Assembly (NCBI GenBank): GCA_900316165.1
Contig: ONBW01000010.1
Span: 1 to 57,468 of the forward strand
Reading direction: 5' to 3'
Length of the DNA: 57,468 nucleotides
Origin: an uncultured Lachnospiraceae bacterium
GTDB taxonomy: Bacteria; Bacillota; Clostridia; Lachnospirales; Lachnospiraceae
A program made the translations under genes and the position numbers. Below the pieces are notes generated by a model. That model saw only the letters and a program-made list of their open reading frames with translations. It did no database searches and was not told the DNA's origin. This document shows, in pieces, positions 26,801 to 35,336 of the stretch (positions within the stretch are counted from its first letter, which is position 1; each line of letters starts with the position of its first letter).

Positions 26801-27557
26801 TGTCAGCACGTGACAGAGGATTTTCAGCTCCAATTCCGCTATGGATCAGGGCTATTACTACCTGAGCGCCCTGCTTCTTTAAGGCCTTTGCACCGGCAGA
26901 TACGCTGGTCACTATATCCTGAGTCTCGACTATTCCCTTCCAGGAATAATGACCTGTAAGTGATGGAACAACCGCACCGACGACACCGATCTTTACAGTT
27001 CTCTTCTTTCCGGTCGTAGTCTTCACGGTTTTGGTGATAATTTTTGTAGAAGGATAAAGGTTCTTCTTTGTACGGGCATCCGTGACATTTGAGAGCACAA
27101 CCTTATTGTTCATGCCCGAATCTGAAAGAGCCTTCTTTATGTAGTCGACACCGTAATCGAAGTCATGGTTTCCAAGCGTTATCGCATCGTAGCCAAGTGC
27201 CTTCATCTCCTCGTACATGTACTCAGTTCCGCTGACGGTTCCCTTCATAATTGATTCAGAACCTATTCCGTAAACTGTGTCTCCGCCGTCGACAGTGATC
27301 GAGGTGCCGTATTTTATTTTTCGTTCTTTTTTAATAACTGTTGCAATCTGCGCAAGGCTCCCCTCTGACTCAACTCCGGAATCGTAATTGAGCCTTACAC
27401 TCTGCCCATGAAGGTCAGAGGTAGAAAGCACTCTTACAGTCGCTGTCCCATACCCCTTAGTTGCTGCAAAAGCATCGATAACTCCAGGTTCAGCAGCTGT
27501 AGTGGTAAAGAGTATAGCTGCTGTAGCAAAAATAGCTCCTACTCTTTTAAAATTCAA
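23844..27557 (-). CDS. Large secreted 5'-nucleotidase / cyclic phosphodiesterase with Ig-like repeats
   Basis: 1237 residues. A signal peptide (about residues 1-32) is followed by a calcineurin-like metallophosphatase domain with all metal motifs: VRVLSTSDLHGQSV, VDGGDTVYG, LGNHDFDYG, IALIHSGIG and CCGHTHMDFP. A 5'-nucleotidase C-terminal substrate domain follows (about 370-620; FNQERAKVYYITG). The last 500 residues are a chain of Ig-like or fibronectin-like beta domains with recurring openings (NASVHLDVSGASY, GVVYGKIPEPTSDSY). The overall plan is like YfkN-type surface nucleotidases. There is no LPXTG sorting signal: the end is a Lys/Asp/Glu run. It releases nucleosides and phosphate from extracellular nucleotides. 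Follows the surface-polymer operon by 13 bases. Confidence 0.92.
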   Translation of the reverse strand: MNFKRVGAIFATAAILFTTTAAEPGVIDAFAATKGYGTATVRVLSTSDLHGQSVRLNYDSGVESEGSLAQIATVIKKERKIKYGTSITVDGGDTVYGIGSESIMKGTVSGTEYMYEEMKALGYDAITLGNHDFDYGVDYIKKALSDSGMNNKVVLSNVTDARTKKNLYPSTKIITKTVKTTTGKKRTVKIGVVGAVVPSLTGHYSWKGIVETQDIVTSVSAGAKALKKQGAQVVIALIHSGIGAENPLSRADNVGYAVTAIPEVDAVCCGHTHMDFPADTAKAAPYYDYSETDSEGLMNDTPLVEEEDHGKSLGITDLKIGFNKWGTPYVKSGKAKVRKITSEDAEDAKIKAINDKYDEQYQNLYNKKVTDVDGETDNYFGMIEDNPMIQLCNEAKIHYGLEAVKNLPEPYRSAPVISATEYQLAGDGSSSSYIRVDGEISQKNLLNIQSFNQERAKVYYITGAQLKDALEWQVARFYETTGNAATDKWDSETAALTAQGAVPILANKYQRSWEGFFVYDGIEYTVDPSIPARYDDDGVLVSDTRRITSLTCNGKAVTDDQIFVLVSRHITGDIDPIHKSDVFNKQVLVSKTDHISTMMEDYINHQTVDGKLHLNTDNSWKVNFPKGDNYLIVSSSQASDIAKTKGWYRGETPASDGYSYYKASFDPDSYKDTSGPLVVAAPLVTDTTGDPVKIRVEASDVSGIRSVSYMNGIVDVDSYVWNYSASPVNDGTFTVSTNGRYTVRAVDTLGNATVTYVNVDNIDTSVSFTPKLDKLTNRTVTLTGKASPNASVHLDVSGASYDMKADGNGDFSTRITPPKAGDIAEIYQVDSIGRRSATGEIEVTRTGADTPAVYQIANTSSTISGMFGDDSLCRVVAIKGKTAYVPKDAVDIFKQSKAYKKSYTIKKCSYSRTGDAFKLNTSSIPLTGDNYTIYGIDWIGRLSTKVSMTTVEAAPNQPKLMSVVSEEGVVYGKIPEPTSDSYVITVTDQNGRTFSGTAPADGCFGIVTGNLGDNNKISVTATDVKDGALRVSAPRTTTAKTYLSFVDSFSGGTDFDKITDEDTQVTGEVFDGNSSTEARMLLSGKSIRFNEIGSGATLGDDGSFSYGLEKPLKYGTKIGVVVRNADHSMAYVDYTKVVEALPKKPTVTNEKITDKTSVIRVVGNRNATCVLKSGKTVIKKKSVAFHKDEGYIYKFNLPEALRKPGKICKVYLENTSGASESAYFTVKGTAAKKKDEE

Positions 27558-27570
27558 AAAATCATCCTTT

Positions 27571-29292
27571 CTACTTCAAAATAATCTCATCAATAAATCT
27601 ATCTGTCGATTTTCCATCGGTATATTTGAAATTCTTCTTTACGAATCTGTCGAGCGCATCATAATCGTAGTTATCAGTATCCTCGAGCGCATGAAGAAGA
27701 GCCGGGAAAGTCTTTACGATAACTGAAGTCGACGGAACCGTATCCTCATACGGTTCATAGAAATCTCTGCTGTTCTCATACATCCTCTGGTCAAATGCGT
27801 AGAAATACATCGGCCTGCGAAGAAGAGAGAACTCGTACATAACTGAAGAATAATCAGTGATCATCACATCAGTGATAAACAGAATATCATTTACCTCACG
27901 GTACTCAGACATATCGAGAATGTAGTCCTTGTACTCCTCTGGAATCGTGATGTGCTTCTTGACGAACGGATGCATTTTTACAAGGAGAATCTCATTTCTC
28001 TCTTTAAGAAATGCTCCCCACTTCTTCCAGTCGACTCTCTCCATTGGGAAAGTCGCGTCTACAGCGTTGTTGCCGCGGAAAGTCGGCGCATAGAGATAGA
28101 CTTTGTTTCTCTGCTTTATGATAGGGAACTCATTTCTGAGCTTTTCGGTCATATTTTTCTTATAGTCTTCGTCGAAAAATATATCCGTCCTGGGTATTCC
28201 AATCGGCAGGAATACCTTCTCTGGAAGTCCAAAAGCCTCTGCGTGATGCTTGCCTGAATGCTCAGAGCTTACAGGCATGTGGGTGTAGCACTTGTGAACC
28301 CTGGTGTTCGTCTTCGGAGCGCCCGGCTTTCCCTCACGCTCGAAGCCAAGGGATTTGAATGCACCACAGGCGTGCCAGACCTGAACGAACTTCACATCCT
28401 CAGGATAGTCAAACTTGTAGACGAAAGGCAGGAAATCATCGATTAAGATGATATCACTCATAGCAAGCTGCTTCGTGAACTTAAACGATCCGCGGGCGCC
28501 ATAGTGCTCATTGATATTTGATTTAAAATTAAACTGAATATTGTAGTTTTCTAAGAGGCCGCGCTCCTTCATCCTGTTGTAGATGAATTCCTCGTTACCG
28601 CTGAGATTAGCTCTCGACCCTGATGCAAAAAGTATCGTAGGCTTGGCGCCTGCTGCTCTCTTCTGCTTTCTCTTTTCCTCAAGCTTATTGAACCTGTTTA
28701 TCAGGATGCTCTCTTTAAACGGGTTGAAGGCCTTGCGCATATTGGTCTTCCACTCAGCAAATCTCTTCTTTGTGTTGTAGATGATCCCCATGTCCTCGAG
28801 CTGAGGCTGGTAAAGGACACGGAAATAGAGCGTGTCTTCATCGAGGTCCATCATCGAGAACATATTGAACACTTCGCGGCCATGCTTGGCTGTATTCCTT
28901 GAAAAAGTAAAATGTAACGGCTTTTCTTCCTCTGCATTGTTACTTATCTGTTCGTCAGAATACTTTAACCTGCCATCCTTTTCACAGTTTCTTAAGGCCG
29001 GTGTCAGATAAGAATAGTATTTGACACCGTGGTTTCTAAGGCGCAGATAGTAGTCGCCAGTCTCAATAGGGTAGCTCGCATTTGCGCCGAGCACATGATA
29101 GACTATGTGGAAAGTCCGCTTTTTCCGGTTAAAATCGAGATGTGAAGGCTTGAGTTTTCCCTGATAGGAATCCTTTATATAGATACTGGCCTTTGAAAGC
29201 TCCCCAACATCCTCTGTTATATGACCGGTCACATGTAAAAGCACTCTCGCAAAATACAGGTCGTCTACTATGATACCGCTGTGTTCTTCCAT
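27571..29292 (-). CDS. CDP-glycerol/ribitol glycerophosphotransferase (TagB/TagF-like)
   Basis: 573 residues from the ATG at 29292 (AGGAGTT upstream; ten extra codons in the open frame are rejected). The C-terminal 350 residues are the polyol-phosphate transferase domain: ILFASGSRANLSGNEEF, FVQVWHACGAFKSLGFER, YLYAPTFRGNNAVDATFP, ILLVKMHPFVKKH, DVMITDYSSVMYEFSLL. His of QVWHACGA and the Asp-Tyr-Ser-Ser loop bind the CDP-polyol, as in TagF. The N-terminal 230 residues form a beta-rich domain that could bind acceptor. It transfers glycerol- or ribitol-phosphate to a growing cell-surface polymer. The operon context points to a pentitol rather than glycerol. Confidence 0.9.
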   Translation of the reverse strand: MEEHSGIIVDDLYFARVLLHVTGHITEDVGELSKASIYIKDSYQGKLKPSHLDFNRKKRTFHIVYHVLGANASYPIETGDYYLRLRNHGVKYYSYLTPALRNCEKDGRLKYSDEQISNNAEEEKPLHFTFSRNTAKHGREVFNMFSMMDLDEDTLYFRVLYQPQLEDMGIIYNTKKRFAEWKTNMRKAFNPFKESILINRFNKLEEKRKQKRAAGAKPTILFASGSRANLSGNEEFIYNRMKERGLLENYNIQFNFKSNINEHYGARGSFKFTKQLAMSDIILIDDFLPFVYKFDYPEDVKFVQVWHACGAFKSLGFEREGKPGAPKTNTRVHKCYTHMPVSSEHSGKHHAEAFGLPEKVFLPIGIPRTDIFFDEDYKKNMTEKLRNEFPIIKQRNKVYLYAPTFRGNNAVDATFPMERVDWKKWGAFLKERNEILLVKMHPFVKKHITIPEEYKDYILDMSEYREVNDILFITDVMITDYSSVMYEFSLLRRPMYFYAFDQRMYENSRDFYEPYEDTVPSTSVIVKTFPALLHALEDTDNYDYDALDRFVKKNFKYTDGKSTDRFIDEIILK

Positions 29293-29299
29293 GAAAAAA

Positions 29300-30016
29300 T
29301 TAACTCCTGTCCAGCTTCTCACGCATGATGCCCTCAGCTATGATCAGGTCACCATCGCTTGTAAGCTTGATATTTTCTACGTCACCAGGTACTGTGTGGA
29401 TCTCAATACCCTTAGTCAGGCAGATCTGAGCAGTTCCAGTGATAGTTTTCTTTTCTTCCTCAGTTAGAGAATCGAGTGACTCCTTTAAGACTTTGAGCCT
29501 GAACGAATCAGGTGCCTGGCCATGATAGAGCTTTGATCTGGCCGGCATAGAGTCGACCTTCGTGCCTTCCTCGATCCAGAGCATAGTGTCAGTAGCAGGG
29601 ATAGCTGCAACGACAGCCGGATACTGGTCTAAGGCATCCATAGAATCCTGCATGATTTTATCCGTAACAAAAGGACGGACAGCATCGTGTATAAGAATCT
29701 TATCATCATCTGCTATGCCATGGGTCTTTTCGATATAATCGATAACGTTTCTTATCGAATCAAGTCTCTCTTTGCCGCCGTCGATTACTTTTACATAATT
29801 CCTGTTTAAGTCGCGGTCTCTGATCATAGTCTTTAAATACTCGTTCCACTCAGGGTGGATAGCTATGATCACCTCGTCAAAAATAGCCGACTTTAAGATT
29901 CTTTCAAGCGTCCAGATGATAATCGGCTTTCCGGCAATTTCCAAAAACTGCTTTGGGATATGAGCCGACTTCATTCTGTTTCCAACGCCGCCCGCAAGTA
30001 TTGCTCCGTATCTCAT
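29300..30016 (-). CDS. Pentitol-phosphate cytidylyltransferase, IspD/TarI family
   Basis: 238 residues from the ATG at 30016 (GAGGAGG upstream). The nucleotide-binding start is YGAILAGGVGNRMKSAHIPKQF (split: GAILAGGVGNRM, HIPKQF), followed by DAVRPFVTDKIMQDSM and the CTP-site Lys of SKLYHGQAPDSFRL. It is of the IspD superfamily; with a TarJ-like dehydrogenase and CDP-polyol transferase as neighbours, TarI function (CTP plus ribitol-5-phosphate gives CDP-ribitol) is more likely than the isoprenoid role. Overlaps the epimerase gene by four bases. Confidence 0.85.
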   Translation of the reverse strand: MRYGAILAGGVGNRMKSAHIPKQFLEIAGKPIIIWTLERILKSAIFDEVIIAIHPEWNEYLKTMIRDRDLNRNYVKVIDGGKERLDSIRNVIDYIEKTHGIADDDKILIHDAVRPFVTDKIMQDSMDALDQYPAVVAAIPATDTMLWIEEGTKVDSMPARSKLYHGQAPDSFRLKVLKESLDSLTEEEKKTITGTAQICLTKGIEIHTVPGDVENIKLTSDGDLIIAEGIMREKLDRS

Positions 30017-30744
30017 GGAAGATCCTCCTCTTTCCATCCGATGGCAAGTCTCTTTTTCTTTATGACGTCAGTTACAGCTGTCTCTCCCTTATGGAAAAGT
30101 GAGGAAGAACCGGCCACGAAAATATCCGCACCTCTGTCATATAGCTTCTTTGCGTTCTCGATTGTGATATTTCCATCTACCTCAATTAAGAGGTCGTCCT
30201 TTCCGATTGAATGGAAGTACTCTCTCATCTCTTTTACTTTATCCATTGTAGATGGGACAAGCTTCTTACCTGCGAAGCCAGGATGAACTGTCATCGCAAG
30301 AACTCCGTCGAGATCGTCGAGATATGGATCAAGAACCCTGTAATCAGTCTCAGGATTTATCGCGATAAGTGAGGTAGCTGAAAGCCTCTTCAAATACTGA
30401 AGACACTCAGGGATGTGAGTGTTATTCTCATAGTGGAACGCTACCTGATCTCCCTCACGGATGTCGAACCAGCTCATTTTCTCGAGAGGATCCATCGTTA
30501 AAAAATGAAAGTCAAACGGGATGTCTGTGATCCTCCTGAGGCTCTTCGCATAGTCAGTTCCAAGCGCAAGGTTCGGAACGAACTGTCCGTCCATAACATC
30601 GATATGGAGGAATTCAAGCTTCGCTTCCTTAAACTCTGTCAGGTAATAAAAAATCTTATCAAGTCCTGCACACATCATTGATGCAGATATTTTGCCCGGC
30701 TGTCTGGCCGGTACCACGGATGCTCCGCTCTTTGGATCAGCCAT
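30013..30744 (-). CDS. Ribulose-phosphate 3-epimerase family protein
   Basis: 243 residues. TIM-barrel epimerase interconverting ribulose-5-phosphate and xylulose-5-phosphate. Metal and catalytic residues of the family are present: KISASMMCAG (Ser), LHIDVMDGQFVPN (His, Asp), FDFHFLTMDP (His), MTVHPGFAGKKL, and IEVDGNITIENAKK (Asp). A Lys/Arg-rich 20-residue tail follows the last helix (KKKRLAIGWKEEDL). The N-terminal 20 residues before KISAS are additional. It is translationally coupled to the TarI-like and TarJ-like genes on both sides, so it is dedicated to this pathway rather than the housekeeping pentose phosphate route. Confidence 0.85.
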   Translation of the reverse strand: MADPKSGASVVPARQPGKISASMMCAGLDKIFYYLTEFKEAKLEFLHIDVMDGQFVPNLALGTDYAKSLRRITDIPFDFHFLTMDPLEKMSWFDIREGDQVAFHYENNTHIPECLQYLKRLSATSLIAINPETDYRVLDPYLDDLDGVLAMTVHPGFAGKKLVPSTMDKVKEMREYFHSIGKDDLLIEVDGNITIENAKKLYDRGADIFVAGSSSLFHKGETAVTDVIKKKRLAIGWKEEDLP

Positions 30745-31792
30745 TGTACGCCTCACTTTCCTTTTCGTGCATTACGAACATAACTCTTGACTTCTGTATG
30801 CTGTGATCTCTGAAAAAATCAAACGCTTCGTCACACTGTGAAAGCTTGTACTTTCTGGTGATAAGCTTCTCAAACGGAATCTTCTTTTCCTTCATAAGAG
30901 CTGCGACCTCATGCCAGTCGTTTGCCTTGTCTGAGTAGGATGAATTCCAGGTTCCCCTTACAGTAAGCTGTTTGCGGAGAATTCTCCAGTATACGTCTCT
31001 AGGCAGGTTCATATCTCCTACTGGGTTTCCGACTGTGACTAAGGTTCCGCCAGCTGTAACTGAGCCGATAGCATCGATAAGGCACTTGTTCGAACCGACT
31101 GCCTCGAAAACTACGTCCATTCCGTTTCCATCGGTAGCCTTAGCGACCTCATCCTCTGTATTATTAGTGTCTATAGTCTTGAAGCCAAGTGAAGCTGCAA
31201 AGTCATTCGACTCTTTTCTTCTGGCTCCGATCCAGACCTCTGCGCCCTTTGCCTGCGCAAAAAATCCGATCAGAAGTCCGATGGTTCCTGAACCGATGAC
31301 GAAAACCTTATCTCCGGCCTTTACTCCGCCGACCTCTGTAGCATGGTGACCAACTGCTGACGGCTCTGATAATGCGCCGACACAGTAGTCTACTGAGTCG
31401 TCCAAAAGATTTAAGTTCCAGGCCTTTACAGCTCTGTACTCGCCCATTCCACCGTCATTTCTCGAACCGTAATATTTGTAGTTCGAGCAGGTGGCATAAT
31501 CGCCTCTCTTACATGATGGACACTCAAAGCACGGAAGCATTGGGAAAACTGAGGCTTTCCTGCCGATAAGGCTTTCATCTACTCCTGCTCCTGCCTTTAC
31601 TACCTGTCCGCAGAACTCGTGTCCAGGTACTATCGGCATTATGTGGGCGCCATCCTTAAAAATTCTTGCCTCATCCGATGAGCAGACGCCGCAGGCCATG
31701 ACCTTTAAAAGTACCTCGCCTTCTCCCGGCTCCGGCATCGGAGCGTCTTCAAATCTTATATCGCCTGGCTTATGCAGACTGAGAACTTTCAT
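30737..31792 (-). CDS. Zinc-dependent alcohol dehydrogenase, TarJ-like (pentitol-5-phosphate forming)
   Basis: 351 residues of the medium-chain dehydrogenase family. Catalytic zinc: Cys in MACGVCSSDEAR and His-Glu in GHEFCGQV; structural zinc: four Cys in FECPSCKRGDYATC; NAD(P) fold: VFVIGSGTIGLLIG. Operon position with a TarI-like transferase and a pentulose epimerase suggests reduction of ribulose-5-phosphate to ribitol-5-phosphate, as for TarJ, though xylulose-5-phosphate to xylitol-5-phosphate would fit as well. Its end overlaps the epimerase start by eight bases. Substrate assignment is inference. Confidence 0.87.
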   Translation of the reverse strand: MKVLSLHKPGDIRFEDAPMPEPGEGEVLLKVMACGVCSSDEARIFKDGAHIMPIVPGHEFCGQVVKAGAGVDESLIGRKASVFPMLPCFECPSCKRGDYATCSNYKYYGSRNDGGMGEYRAVKAWNLNLLDDSVDYCVGALSEPSAVGHHATEVGGVKAGDKVFVIGSGTIGLLIGFFAQAKGAEVWIGARRKESNDFAASLGFKTIDTNNTEDEVAKATDGNGMDVVFEAVGSNKCLIDAIGSVTAGGTLVTVGNPVGDMNLPRDVYWRILRKQLTVRGTWNSSYSDKANDWHEVAALMKEKKIPFEKLITRKYKLSQCDEAFDFFRDHSIQKSRVMFVMHEKESEAYNG

Positions 31793-31862
31793 TTGATATA
31801 CCTCTTTAAATAGATTTTACAAAACAACGAAATATTATACCCCATATGGGCTTTATTTTCCA

Positions 31863-33215
31863 CTATTTTTCCTTCGCTTCCTTGCGAAGCTTATTGTTTG
31901 CTCTTCGGAAGTCACGCAGCTGTCGGAAATTCCTGCCAGAGAAATCCATAAGTCTCGTGCACATCATACGGTTTCTCATATCCTCCCACCTGAGTTTTTC
32001 GATTCCATCTGACTCAGGAACAGGCCCAAGCTGCTCATCTACCTTTGCCCACTCAGCATCGTAATCTGGCAGCAAATTCTTATAAGTGGCATCTATCTTG
32101 TTATAATATTTATGCTTTATTCGTCTGATCAGAGAATATTCTTTCTTATAGTCGCCAGTCTGCTTCATCAGCTGCCATTTTTCCTTCTGAAGATCAGAAT
32201 ACTTTCTGGCCTCCTTTGAAAGTGTCTCTTTCCAGATCTCGATGGCGTTCGCCGTAGCTCCAATCCTCCACTTCAGGACTTCTTCCTCAGTGGCCTTGTA
32301 CTTACTTGCCTCCTCGACTGGTCTCTCATCATCTGCGACTGCTGCGACAAACTCCTTGCAGCGTCTTATGATATCCTCTCTATAAGGCTTGTAATCCGGC
32401 TTGTTCTCCGGCGGATTGGCAAAATCATAATCGCACTTTCCTTCCAGGAAATCCTTTGGCCTCACCCAGTGCAGGAAGCTGTAGTACGGATCAAATCTGA
32501 TGTCATTCGTCATATCCTTCACGAGAAGTACAGGAACCTCCATCGCAAGACATGGCAGTGCGCAGTGCAGTCTCTTAGTAACTACACAGATTGCGTTCTG
32601 GTACTCAGTGAGTCGCTCGATCGTGTCGGCCTCGCGAACCTCCCAGGTCCTGTCTGAATTTCTCTCCTGGTTGTGGGTCATGACACGGACCTCGATACCA
32701 GTTCCTTCAAGCTGTTTTTCTATCCGTTCTGTGACCCTCTCATCTACATCAACTACACAGATGTAGCGGCCCCTGTCTTCCTTTTTCTGCTTAGGAAGCG
32801 TCAGAGTTATACATCCGGAAAAATAGGCATTTACTCCTATAGCCTTCAGATGTTCCTCTGTGAAGTGGTCTCTGCAGCCAATCGGTCCCCAGGCATTAAG
32901 GTACGCTCCACCTTCACCCTGAAGCATCTCATACTTAAGTGGACTTCCAGGCTGCTTCGCGAGCTGGTGGTCCGCATAGTGGAATCCCACAAACAGCGGA
33001 TAGATGTATGGTGATGGCGGCCAGTTCCATTTTTTCCACATATACCACGCGTTCATGATCACGGCCACCGGTTCACCGTCGTCAGTCTTAAATGTCGGCA
33101 TGCTTTCCCTGTCGATAAAATAATCGACCTCCGGGTAGAACTGCGCCGTGGCATATGCCTGAATGTCGTCACCAATATTCAGATTGTTCTTATTCAGCAG
33201 GATTCCGTATTTCAA
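31863..33215 (-). CDS. Polysaccharide pyruvyl transferase family protein
   Basis: 450 residues. The opening (KYGILLNKNNLNIGDDIQAY) and a central GCRDHFTEEHLKAIG followed by AYFSGCITLTLP are the signature of the family that puts pyruvate ketals on glycans, sharing a GT-B like fold; ICVVTKRLHCALPCLAMEVP (residues about 208-227) is the conserved C-terminal binding block. The last 120 residues are basic and helical (KEARKYSDLQKEKWQL), unlike short family members. It is between LicD and the CDP-pentitol genes, so it may modify the same surface polymer. Confidence 0.88.
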   Translation of the reverse strand: MKYGILLNKNNLNIGDDIQAYATAQFYPEVDYFIDRESMPTFKTDDGEPVAVIMNAWYMWKKWNWPPSPYIYPLFVGFHYADHQLAKQPGSPLKYEMLQGEGGAYLNAWGPIGCRDHFTEEHLKAIGVNAYFSGCITLTLPKQKKEDRGRYICVVDVDERVTERIEKQLEGTGIEVRVMTHNQERNSDRTWEVREADTIERLTEYQNAICVVTKRLHCALPCLAMEVPVLLVKDMTNDIRFDPYYSFLHWVRPKDFLEGKCDYDFANPPENKPDYKPYREDIIRRCKEFVAAVADDERPVEEASKYKATEEEVLKWRIGATANAIEIWKETLSKEARKYSDLQKEKWQLMKQTGDYKKEYSLIRRIKHKYYNKIDATYKNLLPDYDAEWAKVDEQLGPVPESDGIEKLRWEDMRNRMMCTRLMDFSGRNFRQLRDFRRANNKLRKEAKEK

Positions 33216-33235
33216 ATGATTTTTCCTTCCTGTTA

Positions 33236-34144
33236 TTAGTCTTCTTTGAATTTCAATTCGTAAAGTGTATGTCTTTCACGCTTCTCTGGTGGTGGCAGCT
33301 GCATATAATCACCTGGGTAAAGCGCGTGAAAATAATGGTCATAGTCCTTGGTCACCGGAAAGTACGAGTCCTCAAACTTCATTTTTACAGTGTCGCAGTA
33401 CTTCGCGCGCTCATACATCTCCCCGAAAAAATGCTTCCTGCCCGATGGGAATGAGACATACTTCGAATTCTCGTCGTGACACATCGAGTAGGCATGCTGC
33501 ACTCTCCTGAACCACCACCACGGTGTAAGAGAAGGCAGGGCACCAAGAGCAGCTTTTATTTTTATAAGGCGCTGCCCCTTCTTATTTCCCTCTGCCAGGT
33601 GGAGGAAGCCTTTCTTCTCCTTGTGCATGCGGATACACGAGAGGATCAGCGAGCCACCGTCGCAGAGGATACCCTGGATGCGGCGCTTTATCGGATTGTC
33701 AAAGACATTCTCTAAAATCCACAGGTCGACCTTGATGCCGCACTTGCCGTCCTCCTGCCAGAGGTACTCACGAAATGTCGTACCCTTTAGCTGTACCTGT
33801 GCAAACGAACTGTAGTATCCAGGCGTCCGAAGCGGCATTTCGACAAAGTACTTATCCGGATATTTTTCTTCGATCAGGTCAACGAGCCTGTCGATATCCT
33901 TCCGGTAGACGTTCACGTCGAGGTCGTCGTCCCAGGGTATGAACCCGCCGTGCCGCACAGCGCCGAGCGCCGAGCCACCGCCCAACATATACGGTATCCC
34001 GTTTTCCTCGCAGATGGCTGCGATATCCTTCGTAATCGAATACACGACCTGCTGGACCTTTTTGACTTCCTCGTCCGTCATCTGATGCAGCCCCTTGGCC
34101 CTCGACAGGTCCTGCCTGAATAAATCCGTAGTCTCCAGTGACAT
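33236..34144 (-). CDS. LicD family phosphotransferase
   Basis: 302 residues, with the nucleotidyltransferase-like LicD core: YMLGGGSALGAVRHGGFIPW then DDDLDVNVYRKD, which carries the metal-binding Asp pair. LicD proteins transfer phosphocholine or other phospho-polyols from CDP donors to glycans and teichoic acids. First gene of the operon, with GAGGGCAGA before its ATG and a TATAAG-like -10 in the AT-rich 34.15-34.2 kb stretch. In this operon the likely donor is the CDP-pentitol made by the TarI-like protein. Confidence 0.9.
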   Translation of the reverse strand: MSLETTDLFRQDLSRAKGLHQMTDEEVKKVQQVVYSITKDIAAICEENGIPYMLGGGSALGAVRHGGFIPWDDDLDVNVYRKDIDRLVDLIEEKYPDKYFVEMPLRTPGYYSSFAQVQLKGTTFREYLWQEDGKCGIKVDLWILENVFDNPIKRRIQGILCDGGSLILSCIRMHKEKKGFLHLAEGNKKGQRLIKIKAALGALPSLTPWWWFRRVQHAYSMCHDENSKYVSFPSGRKHFFGEMYERAKYCDTVKMKFEDSYFPVTKDYDHYFHALYPGDYMQLPPPEKRERHTLYELKFKED

Positions 34145-34336
34145 TCTGCCCTCAAATCCTCTGTGTTTTTATAACTCCAAATCTTATAATAAATTACTGA
34201 TTTGTGATTTTAGTAATCAAGCTTTGACTATATGAATTTTATTTTGCCTGTAAATTTCCGTCATCAAATCATTCTCTTCTATTATGATGGATTTTCCAAA
34301 AATTTTCAACCGGTAAAAAAGGACCAACTGTGACAA

Positions 34337-34362
34337 AAAGACATCACATTCTCAGTGATGCC
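34337..34362 (-). terminator. Intrinsic terminator after the secreted Ig-like protein gene
   Basis: On the minus strand GGCATCAC, loop TGAGAAT, GTGATGTC, then five T. It lies 40 bases past the stop at 34404 and should end the glycan operon or the single-gene transcript. The 34145-34403 region otherwise holds no gene. Confidence 0.75.
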
Positions 34363-34403
34363 TTTATATGCAATCAGGTATTCCGTTTGCAAATTTCCGG
34401 ATT

Positions 34404-35336
34404 TTACCTGGAAGTTCCGGTAATCTTCATTTTATAAGAGGTGTACTTGTCATATGAATGTCTGGTCAAGGTATCAGTTGCAGTCTTTTTAGCGCTCAAA
34501 TACATGTTGTGGGACTTCACATAACAGAGCGTGCCATTTGCATCATACATGAAAAAATAGACGTTGAAGCTGTAGCTCTTATCGGACTTATTTTTTCCTG
34601 TGACAGCAATGCCGCTGTCAGTAAGCTTAGATGTAATAGAGTAGAGCTTTTTATTCGGCTTCGAGCCGTTCTTTCCAACAGACGCCTGTTCAGCATCATA
34701 AACCGAAAAAGAAGACTTCGACAGGTCAACACCATGCGATGTCTGATAATTAACAACTACATATCCTGTCTGTCCTGCACCAAGATAATACACCCATTTG
34801 GTGTCAGCATCTACAGAGTTTCCATCAGCATCCTTCAGATCATAAAAAATCTTAAGTGAGGAAAAACCACACTTTGAAGTATTCTTCACCGGAACATAAA
34901 TATACTGGGTATAATTCGTGCATTCACCAGTGATAGGTGTCGGGGTGCCAAATGAGCAGATTGAAGTTCCGTCCTTAACAGTGATACTGTACTTTTTGGA
35001 AGCTTTTCTTCCTGAATAATTCTTGTACGTGACCGTTACAGTCGAGCTTCCAGGCTTTTTCAGCTGAAGAACCGCTCTGTATTTCGCGGTGCTGTCCTTT
35101 GATGCCTTAACTACTGATGGCTTGGAACTCTTAACTGATGTGATCGTCGTACCATAGATAGTAATAGTGTACTTGTTTGATGTCGAGCTGTTTTCAAAGT
35201 AATAGAAGGTTTCCTTTTCAGTGCCCTTTGCGAATGCCTCTACAGGCGGTACAGCAGCAAACACCGAAAGCACCATGATAAAAGCAGTCAGCAGGGCAAT
35301 AACCTTCGATGTGGTTTTCATTTTTCTTGTTTCCAT
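34404..35336 (-). CDS. Secreted protein with Ig-like (Big2-type) domain
   Basis: 310 residues. Signal peptide (VIALLTAFIMVLSVFAAVPP, cleavage probably near residue 35) followed by a bacterial Ig-like domain: GTTITSVKSSKPSVVKAS and GSSTVTVTYKN, the typical 'VSSSNPSVATV ... GTATITVT' plan. The second half is a beta sandwich of unknown type (PVKNTSKCGFSSLKIFYDL, about residues 145-300). No anchor or sorting signal, so it is released or wall-associated. GGAGGAATCTA precedes the first ATG. Monocistronic-looking at the downstream end of the glycan locus. Confidence 0.8.
   Translation of the reverse strand: METRKMKTTSKVIALLTAFIMVLSVFAAVPPVEAFAKGTEKETFYYFENSSTSNKYTITIYGTTITSVKSSKPSVVKASKDSTAKYRAVLQLKKPGSSTVTVTYKNYSGRKASKKYSITVKDGTSICSFGTPTPITGECTNYTQYIYVPVKNTSKCGFSSLKIFYDLKDADGNSVDADTKWVYYLGAGQTGYVVVNYQTSHGVDLSKSSFSVYDAEQASVGKNGSKPNKKLYSITSKLTDSGIAVTGKNKSDKSYSFNVYFFMYDANGTLCYVKSHNMYLSAKKTATDTLTRHSYDKYTSYKMKITGTSR

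Noticed and set aside
29300-30016. Naming the cytidylyltransferase ispD
   Set aside because: The operon with TarJ-like and CDP-polyol transferase genes points to polyol activation rather than isoprenoid synthesis.
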